Assembly: GCA_902521075.1 (NCBI GenBank)
Contig: CABYQM010000002.1
Location: 1-64,000 of the forward strand
Source: an uncultured Pelagibacteraceae bacterium
GTDB lineage: Bacteria > Pseudomonadota > Alphaproteobacteria > Pelagibacterales > Pelagibacteraceae
Length of the DNA stretch: 64,000 nucleotides
Reading direction: 5' to 3'
Shown piece by piece: positions 8,518-16,444 of the stretch. How positions within the stretch are numbered: position 1 is the first letter of the stretch; each line of letters starts with the position of its first letter. The notes beneath the pieces were generated by a model. The model was not told where the DNA came from. It did no database searches and was given only the letters and a program-made list of their open reading frames with translations. The translations under genes were made by a program, and so were the position numbers.

Positions 8518-9810
8518 CTATATTAAATTGTATTGATATTCTCTAGCTTCAATTATTTCTTTTTGTAAATTTAGCTCAACATCATCCAATCTAATAAATT
8601 GATCTTTCATTATATCATTTTTTAAGACTGCATTATCAGTATAACCCATAGGTAAAATTCTTTCTTGTTTGGATTTTTTAGATGAAATCAACCTTCCCCT
8701 TGCACAATAACCCCCTTCTCCGTCAAGTTTTTGTCCAGCTTTTAAATCTTTTTTTGTGACACTAGCTATCTCAGCATTAAAATTTTTTGTATGACCTGTT
8801 GCCTTATTATCAAGCACTATGGAATAAATTGATTGAGCTAATTCTAATCCAATATAATGATAAGGTCTCCAAATGGCTGAATAACTTCCCGAAGTGTCAG
8901 TAACCATTCCATAGTCTTTAAAACAGTTTTTTACATATTCATTTTGAGCTTTTATAACAACATATACTCCCCATCTAAGATCATTAGGGATATCTTTTTT
9001 ATCTAAATCAATGCTTGAGATCACCTCTACCTGACCAGTGTGATCTAATAAACCGCCTTCTGATTTTGGAATTAATTTTTTAGCAATATCGTAAACTCCT
9101 ATAGGAGGATAAGTTAATCCATTATCTGGACATTTTAGGTCTGTTGCATTGCTAACAGCACACATTTCTATTGATGATTTATCCCCACATAAAAAACTAT
9201 TAAACATTTTAGGATTCATCCCAGATTCATTTTCAGCTCTTTCTTTAGTTAAACCATAATGTCCCCAAACAGTTTCTGGTGTCGAATATTCAAATGATGG
9301 ATGATATTTAGTTCCTTTACCTGCACATATAACTTCAAAACCATTTAATTTTGCCCATTCAATTTGTTCTAATATTAATGATGGCTGATCACCATAAGCC
9401 ATTGAACAGATCACATTATTTTTCTTTGCTAGATCAGACAAATACTTTCCGCATAAAACATCTGCTTCAACATTAACCATTATTACATGCTTTTTGTTTT
9501 CTATAATTTTCTTTGCATGTAAAGTGCCTGCTATAGGGTTGCCTGTAGCCTCAATAAATACATCAATTTCTCTGTTAAAAACTTCTTCTAAATTGTCTGT
9601 AAAATTAATTTTGTCTATAGTTTCACTAGATAATCCACTATTTAAACAATTTTTTTTTGCTCTCTCAATATCAAGCTCTATGATTGAATCTAAAATGATT
9701 TTGTTTAATTGATTGTATTGAGCAAGAAACATTGAAACAAATTTCCCACAGCCAACAAAAGCAACTCTAATTGGTTTTTTTAAATTTTGAAGTTTAGTAT
9801 ATAAATACAT
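8518..9810 (-). CDS. NAD(P)-dependent oxidoreductase with homoserine-dehydrogenase-like fold and SAF-like C-terminus
   Basis: It has 430 residues. The N-terminal Rossmann fold starts with VAFVGCGKF (about residues 17-24), and a typical EATGNPIAGTLHAKK follows around residue 109. The C-terminal part contains KKDLKAGQKLDGEGGYCARG (about residues 352-371), which resembles SAF domains that end related dehydrogenases. Such proteins are often labelled homoserine dehydrogenase, but the order and length differ from true Hom and the substrate is unknown. It is the last gene of a tight minus-strand run after azlC and azlD, 4 nt behind azlD. A role in amino acid or sugar-acid metabolism is plausible but unproven. 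Confidence 0.75.
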   Translation of the reverse strand: MYLYTKLQNLKKPIRVAFVGCGKFVSMFLAQYNQLNKIILDSIIELDIERAKKNCLNSGLSSETIDKINFTDNLEEVFNREIDVFIEATGNPIAGTLHAKKIIENKKHVIMVNVEADVLCGKYLSDLAKKNNVICSMAYGDQPSLILEQIEWAKLNGFEVICAGKGTKYHPSFEYSTPETVWGHYGLTKERAENESGMNPKMFNSFLCGDKSSIEMCAVSNATDLKCPDNGLTYPPIGVYDIAKKLIPKSEGGLLDHTGQVEVISSIDLDKKDIPNDLRWGVYVVIKAQNEYVKNCFKDYGMVTDTSGSYSAIWRPYHYIGLELAQSIYSIVLDNKATGHTKNFNAEIASVTKKDLKAGQKLDGEGGYCARGRLISSKKSKQERILPMGYTDNAVLKNDIMKDQFIRLDDVELNLQKEIIEAREYQYNLI

Positions 9811-9814
9811 AAAT

Positions 9815-10132
9815 CTATTTTAGTAATAAAAAAATAATAAACCAATAAGATAATAATCCTGAAACAATAGTGGCGATAACACTCCTTGAATAAAATCCAA
9901 CAACTAAAGCAACTATTGAACCATAAATTTTTGGATCTGTGATTTCTACAAATAAACCAAAATCATTAAAAAAAACACCAGGAAATATTATTGCTGGAAA
10001 TACAGCTGCTGGAACATAGTTAAGAACTTCTTTAACTTTTGTTCCAAGCATTTCTCTATCAATTAAAGCGACCATGGCCATCCTTGAAAAATAAGTAACA
10101 ATTCCAGAAATAATAATTGATAACCAGGTCAT
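9815..10132 (-). CDS. azlD: AzlD-family branched-chain amino acid transport subunit
   Basis: Small membrane protein of 105 residues with about four hydrophobic segments and the family N-terminus (GIVTYFSRMAMVALI). AzlD works with AzlC in export of branched-chain amino acids or related compounds (family knowledge from Bacillus AzlCD and the Corynebacterium BrnFE pair). Its ATG overlaps the azlC stop by 4 bases (ATGA type), which supports coupled production of the two subunits. Confidence 0.85.
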   Translation of the reverse strand: MTWLSIIISGIVTYFSRMAMVALIDREMLGTKVKEVLNYVPAAVFPAIIFPGVFFNDFGLFVEITDPKIYGSIVALVVGFYSRSVIATIVSGLLSYWFIIFLLLK

Positions 10133-10815
10133 TTTTTCAGTCTCAGCATTATAAAAGCTGCAATTAAAGCAACAATTGGAGATAATATTATGTAAGATTT
10201 GAATGGGGCATTAAATAATATTAGTGAAGCAAATCCAGATACCAACATCACAAAAACATGATCTAATTTTCTTAAGTCATTTACAATAATCGCTAAAAAA
10301 GTGAGAGGGATCGCAAATTTTAAACCCAATTCTTCAGGAATAAATGAGCCCAATATAATTCCACTAATTGTGGATAACTGCCAACAAAACCAAAGTGTTA
10401 CTCCTGTACCAAGAACATAATAATGTGGATTAGATAAATTTTTATTCTGTCTTAAATACTTATTAGATTCTGCAAAGCCTTGGTCCACAATAAAATAAGA
10501 TATAATTAATTTTTTAATAAAGCTCAGTTTTTCTAAATACTCAGATAAAACTGCTCCATATAATAAATGTCTTGAGTTTATTACTCCAACTGATGTAATG
10601 GCTACTAATGATGAAGCTCCACCTGACAAAAGTTGCATAAATATTATCTGCGAAGCACCTCCAAAAATAATCAAGGAAGTTGCATAAACTAAAATTGGAT
10701 TAAAACCTAATTCAATACCAATAGCTCCAGTTATAATTCCAAAAGGAATTACTGATAACATATGAGGTAAAACAGCAACTATACCTTTAAAAAATATTTT
10801 TGATTTTGAAAGCAT
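10129..10815 (-). CDS. azlC: AzlC-family branched-chain amino acid permease, large subunit
   Basis: Inner-membrane protein of 228 residues with many hydrophobic segments. The family pattern PFGIITGAIGIELGF is near residue 24 and SRHLLYGAVLSEYLEKL near 82. With AzlD it should form an exporter of branched-chain amino acids or similar solutes; the substrate is not given by sequence. It is third in the minus-strand run, 3 nt after the gamma-glutamylcyclotransferase-like gene. Confidence 0.87.
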   Translation of the reverse strand: MLSKSKIFFKGIVAVLPHMLSVIPFGIITGAIGIELGFNPILVYATSLIIFGGASQIIFMQLLSGGASSLVAITSVGVINSRHLLYGAVLSEYLEKLSFIKKLIISYFIVDQGFAESNKYLRQNKNLSNPHYYVLGTGVTLWFCWQLSTISGIILGSFIPEELGLKFAIPLTFLAIIVNDLRKLDHVFVMLVSGFASLILFNAPFKSYIILSPIVALIAAFIMLRLKK

Positions 10816-10818
10816 TAA

Positions 10819-11223
10819 TTAAAAATTCACTAAAGCTTTTTTGAGATATTTTTGGTCTAACTTACAATCTTTATAACCTTGTTTAACTACATTTAGATAC
10901 CTTTCAGTTGGATATCTAAAAATTGTTTTTTTAGGCATGATATAAGTCATCACAGTATTGTTGTAATATTTAAAATACATTTTTTTATAGAGAATTGGAT
11001 AATCTTCATAAATATCAAGTTTTTTTTCATCACTTTTTGATATCTCGTACAATCCACCGGGCACAATTGAATTATTTTTCTTTTCTATATCTGCGGCACG
11101 ATATTTGCTTCTGAAATTAAGTGTATATCCTTTTAAATTTATCTTTTTAATAAATTTGGAATCTTTACATCTTCTTTTCATTTGAAAATGATTTAGATTA
11201 CTTCCATAAGCAAAATAAAGCAT
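10819..11223 (-). CDS. Gamma-glutamylcyclotransferase-fold protein (AIG2/GGCT-like)
   Basis: It has 134 residues. The diagnostic YFAYGSNL substrate-binding loop is at residues 3-10 and PGGLYEIS lies near residue 55, followed by the LDIYEDYP segment that normally holds the catalytic acid region. Family members remove gamma-glutamyl groups from amines or peptides as 5-oxoproline. The exact substrate here is unknown. It is packed 2 nt after the CinA-like gene and 3 nt before azlC. Confidence 0.8.
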   Translation of the reverse strand: MLYFAYGSNLNHFQMKRRCKDSKFIKKINLKGYTLNFRSKYRAADIEKKNNSIVPGGLYEISKSDEKKLDIYEDYPILYKKMYFKYYNNTVMTYIMPKKTIFRYPTERYLNVVKQGYKDCKLDQKYLKKALVNF

Positions 11224-11225
11224 AA

Positions 11226-11975
11226 TTATCTCTCAACAATTTCAATTTCTTTATCTTTAACAAATTTAAGTATTTCTGAATTACATTTATCAATTTTTGT
11301 TTTATCTACTGATCTGACAACAATTGATACCCCTAATTTTCCAGCTTTAAAAAAAGGATAACTTCCAATTTCAACTTCAGAATTATTATTTTGGACCTCT
11401 GTTAAAGATTTAGCTATTTCACTCTCAACAGTTCTTAAATTAATTGTTTCACTTAAAATTGGCTCCCCACCAACCAAAAGATTATTTAAACTTCCAAGCA
11501 TTGCTTTCATAATAGATGGAACGCCTGGAAGACAAAATACGTTTTCAACATAAAAACCTGGAGCCCCGCTAGATGGATTTAAAATTAAATTAGCACTAAC
11601 AGGCATTTTAGCCATCTTTTGTCTACCTTCATTAAATTCACCTGGCTTATAATAATTTTCTAATATTGAAAAAGCCTCTTTATGGAAACCATATTCAATA
11701 TTAAATGCTTTAGAAACAGATTCTGCTGTAATATCATCGTGAGTTGGTCCTATTCCACCTGTAGTAAAAATATAAGAGTATTTTTCTCTTAATTCATTAA
11801 TTGTATTTATAATAATACTTTCATCATCGGGAATTACACGAACTTCTGCAACAGGTATGCCTAATGAATTTAACCAAATCGCTAGTGTGCTTGTATTAAC
11901 GTCTTGAGTTCTCCCCGATAGAACTTCATTACCGATAATTAAAATACCAGCATTTATGTCTTTTTTATTTTGCAT
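11226..11975 (-). CDS. CinA N-terminal (molybdopterin-binding MoaB-like) domain protein
   Basis: It has 249 residues and consists of the COG1058 domain only: GNEVLSGRTQDVN (about residues 16-28) and the TTGGIGPTHDDIT loop (about 71-83). The C-terminal nicotinamide-nucleotide amidase domain of full CinA is absent. The N-terminal domain has ADP-ribose pyrophosphatase activity in some relatives. It is the first gene of the five-gene minus-strand run. Its start is only 22 bp from the divergent sfsA start. Confidence 0.85.
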   Translation of the reverse strand: MQNKKDINAGILIIGNEVLSGRTQDVNTSTLAIWLNSLGIPVAEVRVIPDDESIIINTINELREKYSYIFTTGGIGPTHDDITAESVSKAFNIEYGFHKEAFSILENYYKPGEFNEGRQKMAKMPVSANLILNPSSGAPGFYVENVFCLPGVPSIMKAMLGSLNNLLVGGEPILSETINLRTVESEIAKSLTEVQNNNSEVEIGSYPFFKAGKLGVSIVVRSVDKTKIDKCNSEILKFVKDKEIEIVER

Positions 11976-11997
11976 ATGTAAATATAAGTAAATTTAT

Positions 11998-12684
11998 ATG
12001 AAATTTACAAATAGCCTTATTAAAGGAAAATTATTAAAAAGATATAAAAGATTTTTCGCCGATATAGAAGTAAATAACAAGATTATAACAGCACATTGTC
12101 CTAACACTGGATCTATGCAAGGTCTATTGGATGAGGGTAATGAGGTATTAGTCACAGAGCATAATGATCCAAAGAGAAAATTGAAATTCACTTTAGAAAT
12201 TATTAAAGCAAAAAAAAGATATGTTGGGGTAAACACTCATAGAGCTAACAAAATCGTTAACCATGGATTAGAAAATAAATTAATATCAGAATTCAAAACT
12301 ATCAAAAATATTAAACCAGAATTTAAATTTAGTGATGATACGAGATTTGATTTTTTATGTGACGACAATTTAATAGAAGTAAAGAATGTTACATTGTTTA
12401 GAGAAAATGATATTGCAGAATTTCCTGATGCAGTAACATCAAGAGGAACAAAACACCTAAATATGTTAATTAAATCAATTAAAAAAGGATATAAACCGTA
12501 TGTCTTATTTTTAACGCAAATTCAAAATATAAATAATTTTAGAATTGCAAAAGATATTGACCACATTTATTTTGAAAATTACAAAAAAGCAAAAAAAAAT
12601 GGAGTAAAATTCCTCTCTTATAGATGCAAACTGAGTTCTAAAGAGATTAAAATTGAAAAAAAAATTAATATTTTAGATGACTGA
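11998..12684 (+). CDS. sfsA: SfsA family protein (sugar fermentation stimulation)
   Basis: It has 228 residues. Conserved family features are visible: LLKRYKRFFADIEV, AHCPNTGSMQGL (about residues 34-45), RFDFLCDD, IEVKNVTL and FPDAVTSRGTKH (about 142-153). The DFL...EVKN pattern resembles a nuclease-like fold, and DNA binding has been reported for E. coli SfsA, but the physiological role is unclear. Its 3' end overlaps the start of map by 8 bases. It is the first gene of a plus-strand run that continues into the pur genes. Confidence 0.92.
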   Translation: MKFTNSLIKGKLLKRYKRFFADIEVNNKIITAHCPNTGSMQGLLDEGNEVLVTEHNDPKRKLKFTLEIIKAKKRYVGVNTHRANKIVNHGLENKLISEFKTIKNIKPEFKFSDDTRFDFLCDDNLIEVKNVTLFRENDIAEFPDAVTSRGTKHLNMLIKSIKKGYKPYVLFLTQIQNINNFRIAKDIDHIYFENYKKAKKNGVKFLSYRCKLSSKEIKIEKKINILDD

Positions 12685-13447
12685 TTATAAAGAAAAATTT
12701 GAAAAGATGAGAGTTGCAGGAAAGCTAGCATCTAAAACTTTAGACATGCTAACAGATTATATTAAACCTGGAGTATCAACAGATAAGATTGATAAATTAG
12801 GTTATGAATTTATAAGAGATAATGGCGGCTACTCTGCTCCATTATTTTATCGAGGATTTAAAAAATCACTCTGTACATCATTAAACCATGTAGTTTGTCA
12901 TGGGATACCTTCTGATAGAATTTTAGAGGACGGTGATGCAGTTAATATTGATGTGACAGCTATCGTTGAAAATTATTATGGTGATACAAGTAGAATGTAT
13001 GAAATTGGAAATGTACCAGTAAAGGCAAAAAATCTAATTGAAGCAACCTATAACTCATTAATGAAAGCAATATCAATTTTACAACCAGGTAAAAAACTTG
13101 GTGATATAGGATTTGAAATACAATCTTATGTTGAAAGCAAAGGTTATTCAGTTGTAAGAGATTTTTGTGGTCACGGAATAAGTAATGTTTTTCATGAAAC
13201 TCCCAATATCCTTCATTATGGATCTAAAAATACTGGTAAAGAACTATTGCCTGGTATGACGTTTACTATTGAACCAATGATAAATTATGGAAAATATGAA
13301 ACAAAAGTTTTAAATGATGGATGGACTGCAGTAACTAAAGATAAATCATTATCAGCTCAATTTGAGCATACTGTTGGTATCACAGAAGATTCATATGAAA
13401 TTTTCACAGAATCTGTTAAAGGTTATACGAGGCCCCCATATAATTAA
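12677..13447 (+). CDS. map: Methionine aminopeptidase, type I
   Basis: Removes the initiator methionine from nascent proteins. It has 256 residues. Substrate His is in LNHVVCHGIP; the metal ligands are in NIDVTAIVENYYGDTSRM (two Asp), FCGHGISNVFHETPN (His), TFTIEPM (Glu) and AQFEHTVGI (Glu), all present. The start overlaps sfsA by 8 bases and the stop overlaps purB by one base (TAATG). Confidence 0.96.
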   Translation: MTDYKEKFEKMRVAGKLASKTLDMLTDYIKPGVSTDKIDKLGYEFIRDNGGYSAPLFYRGFKKSLCTSLNHVVCHGIPSDRILEDGDAVNIDVTAIVENYYGDTSRMYEIGNVPVKAKNLIEATYNSLMKAISILQPGKKLGDIGFEIQSYVESKGYSVVRDFCGHGISNVFHETPNILHYGSKNTGKELLPGMTFTIEPMINYGKYETKVLNDGWTAVTKDKSLSAQFEHTVGITEDSYEIFTESVKGYTRPPYN

Positions 13448-14739
13448 TGATATCAAGATATTCTAGAAAAGAACTTGTCAGTATTTGGTCTGAAGAAAAT
13501 AAATATAAAATTTGGCTAGATGTAGAAATCGCTGCAGCTGAGGCTATGGAAAAATATAAAATTATTCCTAAAGGAGTTGCATCATTAGTTAAAAAAAAAG
13601 GCAAAATCAAAGTTAAAAGAATTCATGATATAGAAGCAAAAGTTAAGCATGATGTAATTGCTTTTTTAACATCAATTACAGAACAAGCCGGTCTTAAAGC
13701 AAGATACCTACACCAAGGTATGACTTCATCTGATGTTTTAGATACAACTTTAAATATTCAATTAGTTCAATCAGGAAACATCTTATTAAAAGACATTGAT
13801 AAAATTTTATCTGTTCTAAAAAAACAAGCAAAAAAATATAAATTAACCCCATGTATTGGAAGAAGTCATGGAATTCATGCGGAACCAATCACATTTGGAT
13901 TAAAATTAGCATCATTTTATGAAGAATTTAAAAGAAACAAATTAAGATTAAAAGATGCAATAGAAAATGTATCAACATGTGCAATTTCAGGAGCAGTAGG
14001 AACATTTGCTAATATAAATCCTAAAATTGAAACTTATGTTGCAAAAAAATTAAAATTAAAAGCTGAGCCTATTTCAACTCAAATTATACCAAGAGATAGA
14101 CATGCACATTATTTTGCAGTTCTTGGGATTATTGCTGGATCTGTCGAAAGAGTTGCAACAGAAATAAGGCATTTACAAAGATCTGAAGTTTATGAATTAC
14201 AGGAATACTTTTCAAAAGATCAAAAAGGTTCTTCTGCTATGCCTCATAAAAAAAATCCAATATTAAGTGAAAATCTCACAGGACTTGCAAGAATGGTAAG
14301 AAGCTATGTAATTCCAGCTTTAGAAAATATTTCTTTGTGGCATGAAAGAGATATTTCTCATTCTAGCGTTGAAAGAAATATTGGTCCAGACGCAAACATA
14401 ACTTTAGATTTTGCTTTAGTTAGGTTGTCAGGAATTTTAGAGAAAATGATTGTTTATCCAAAAACAATGATAAAGAATTTAAACTTAACAAGAGGTCTTG
14501 TTTTTTCTCAAGAGGTAATGTTAGAACTTACTAAATCAGGCTTTGCTAGAGAGAAAGCGTATAGATTAGTTCAGTCTCATGCAAAAGCTAGTTTTGCAAA
14601 GAATACAAACTTATTAACACTTTTAAAAAATGATAAATCGATCACTGGTAAAATAAGTGAAAAAAGATTAGATAAAATCTTTACATATGACAAACACTTA
14701 AAAAATGTAAATTATATATTTAAAAGAGTATTTAAATAA
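13447..14739 (+). CDS. purB: Adenylosuccinate lyase
   Basis: Cleaves SAICAR to AICAR and adenylosuccinate to AMP, releasing fumarate. It has 430 residues, normal size. The superfamily signature GSSAMPHKKNP is at about residues 258-268, and the active-site segments TSSDVLDT and GRSHGIHAEP are near 90 and 139. The start overlaps the map stop and the stop overlaps the purC start by one base. Confidence 0.97.
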   Translation: MISRYSRKELVSIWSEENKYKIWLDVEIAAAEAMEKYKIIPKGVASLVKKKGKIKVKRIHDIEAKVKHDVIAFLTSITEQAGLKARYLHQGMTSSDVLDTTLNIQLVQSGNILLKDIDKILSVLKKQAKKYKLTPCIGRSHGIHAEPITFGLKLASFYEEFKRNKLRLKDAIENVSTCAISGAVGTFANINPKIETYVAKKLKLKAEPISTQIIPRDRHAHYFAVLGIIAGSVERVATEIRHLQRSEVYELQEYFSKDQKGSSAMPHKKNPILSENLTGLARMVRSYVIPALENISLWHERDISHSSVERNIGPDANITLDFALVRLSGILEKMIVYPKTMIKNLNLTRGLVFSQEVMLELTKSGFAREKAYRLVQSHAKASFAKNTNLLTLLKNDKSITGKISEKRLDKIFTYDKHLKNVNYIFKRVFK

Positions 14740-15524
14740 TGAAAAAAGGAAAAAAATTATACGAAGGTAAAGCAAAAATAATTTTTGCAAGTAACGATAA
14801 AAAATATGTTATCCAACATTTTAAAGATGATGCAACTGCATTTAATAATCAAAAAAAAGCAGTTATGGATGGAAAAGGAATTTTAAATAATAGAATATCT
14901 GAACATATATTAACTCAATTAAACCATGTTGGTATCAAAAATCATTTAGTAAAACGTCTAAATATGAGAGAACAACTGGTACAGCATGTTGAAATTATAC
15001 CTATTGAATTTATTGTAAGAAATATTGCAACTGGTTCATTAACTAAAAGATTGGGTATTGAAGATGGGACAGTTTTAGACAATCCATTAATAGAGTATTG
15101 CTTAAAAGATGATGATTTAGGAGATCCCTTAGTAAGCACCGAACACATATTAGCTTTTAAATGGATGGAAAAAGATGAATTAAAAATAATTAATAAAGAA
15201 TTAAATAGAATTAACGATTTTCTTCAAGGCATGTTTAGAGGTGTCGGAATTAAACTTGTAGATTTTAAAGTAGAATTTGGAAGATTTGAAAAAAATGGAA
15301 AAAAAGAAATCATACTTGCGGATGAAATAAGTCCGGATACCTGCAGACTATGGGATGTAAACAGTGATAAAAAATTAGATAAAGATAGATTTAGAAAAGG
15401 TCTTGGTAATCTAATTGAGGCTTATCAAGAAGTTGCAAGAAGATTAGATATACTTCATGAACAATCAAATATAAGACCATTAAAATACACCAAACCACAA
15501 GCAGTAAAGATTAAAAAGAAGTAA
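14739..15524 (+). CDS. purC: SAICAR synthetase
   Basis: Joins CAIR with aspartate using ATP. It has 261 residues. It begins KKLYEGKAKIIF and contains VRNIATGSL (about residues 92-100) and the family signature ILADEISPDTCRLWD (about 196-210). Its product is the substrate of PurB encoded just upstream. The stop overlaps the purS start by one base. Confidence 0.97.
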   Translation: MKKGKKLYEGKAKIIFASNDKKYVIQHFKDDATAFNNQKKAVMDGKGILNNRISEHILTQLNHVGIKNHLVKRLNMREQLVQHVEIIPIEFIVRNIATGSLTKRLGIEDGTVLDNPLIEYCLKDDDLGDPLVSTEHILAFKWMEKDELKIINKELNRINDFLQGMFRGVGIKLVDFKVEFGRFEKNGKKEIILADEISPDTCRLWDVNSDKKLDKDRFRKGLGNLIEAYQEVARRLDILHEQSNIRPLKYTKPQAVKIKKK

Positions 15525-15757
15525 TGAAAATTAAAGTAATTGTAACTCTTAAAAATGGAGTTTTAGATCCTCAGGGAAAGGCTATTCAACAAACACTTAA
15601 TGGAATGAACTTTGGAAATGTAGAAGATGTAAGACAAGGTAAATATTTTGAAATTGAAGTTAAAGAAAAAGATGAAAAAAAAGCAAAGTCTTTAGTAGAT
15701 GATATGTGTAAAAAGCTATTGGCTAATCTTGTTATTGAGGATTACAAAATAGTTTAA
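15524..15757 (+). CDS. purS: FGAM synthetase subunit PurS
   Basis: Small bridging subunit of the three-part phosphoribosylformylglycinamidine synthase. It has 77 residues, normal for PurS. The pattern VTLKNGVLDPQGKAIQQTL at the start and the NVEDVRQGKYFEIEV segment are typical. It lies directly before purQ (3 nt) and purL, so the whole complex is made from adjacent genes. Confidence 0.97.
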   Translation: MKIKVIVTLKNGVLDPQGKAIQQTLNGMNFGNVEDVRQGKYFEIEVKEKDEKKAKSLVDDMCKKLLANLVIEDYKIV

Positions 15758-15760
15758 TAA

Positions 15761-16444
15761 ATGAGATCATCAGTTATTATTTTTCCAGGATCAAATTGTG
15801 ATAGAGACATGGATGTAGCTCTAAAAAAATTTGGTTTTAAAAATCAAATGGTTTGGCACAATGATCAATCTATTCCAAAATCAGATTTAATAGTACTACC
15901 TGGTGGCTTTTCTTATGGTGATTACTTAAGGTGTGGAAGCATAGCCTCTAAATCAAAAATTATAAAATCAGTGATTGATTTTGCGAATTCAGGAGGTTTG
16001 GTATTAGGTATTTGTAATGGGTTTCAAATCTTAACTGAAACTGGCCTACTAAATGGAATTTTACAACAAAATAAGTTTCTAAATTTTATATGCAGCAATG
16101 TTTTTGTAAAAGTTAAAGATAAAGAAAATAAATATTTCAAAAATTTAAAAAAAAATCTTTTAGAACTTCATATTGCCCACAATGAAGGAAATTACTTTTG
16201 TAGTGATGATGAATTAAAATCATTAGAGGATAATAGTCAAATAGCTGTAACGTATTGTGGAGCAGATGGCACAGAAAATGAAACAACGAATCCTAACGGA
16301 GCAATAAAAAATATAGCTGGAATATTTAATAAAAATAAAAATGTATTGGGAATGATGCCTCATCCTGAAAGAATGATAGACAAATATTTATCAGGTGAAG
16401 ATGGTTCATTATTTTTCAAAAATATTTTAGATAATTTTAAATAA
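15761..16444 (+). CDS. purQ: FGAM synthetase glutaminase subunit PurQ
   Basis: Class I glutamine amidotransferase that supplies ammonia to PurL. It has 227 residues. The N-terminal GSNCDRDM and PGGFSYGDYLR are conserved; the nucleophile Cys is in GICNGFQIL (about residues 84-92) and the catalytic His/Glu pair is in PHPERM near residue 205. Its stop overlaps the purL start by one base. Confidence 0.97.
   Translation: MRSSVIIFPGSNCDRDMDVALKKFGFKNQMVWHNDQSIPKSDLIVLPGGFSYGDYLRCGSIASKSKIIKSVIDFANSGGLVLGICNGFQILTETGLLNGILQQNKFLNFICSNVFVKVKDKENKYFKNLKKNLLELHIAHNEGNYFCSDDELKSLEDNSQIAVTYCGADGTENETTNPNGAIKNIAGIFNKNKNVLGMMPHPERMIDKYLSGEDGSLFFKNILDNFK

Noticed and set aside
8518-9810. Homoserine dehydrogenase (hom) for the SAF-domain oxidoreductase
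   Set aside because: Length, domain order and the SAF-like C-terminus differ from Hom, and there are no threonine pathway genes nearby.
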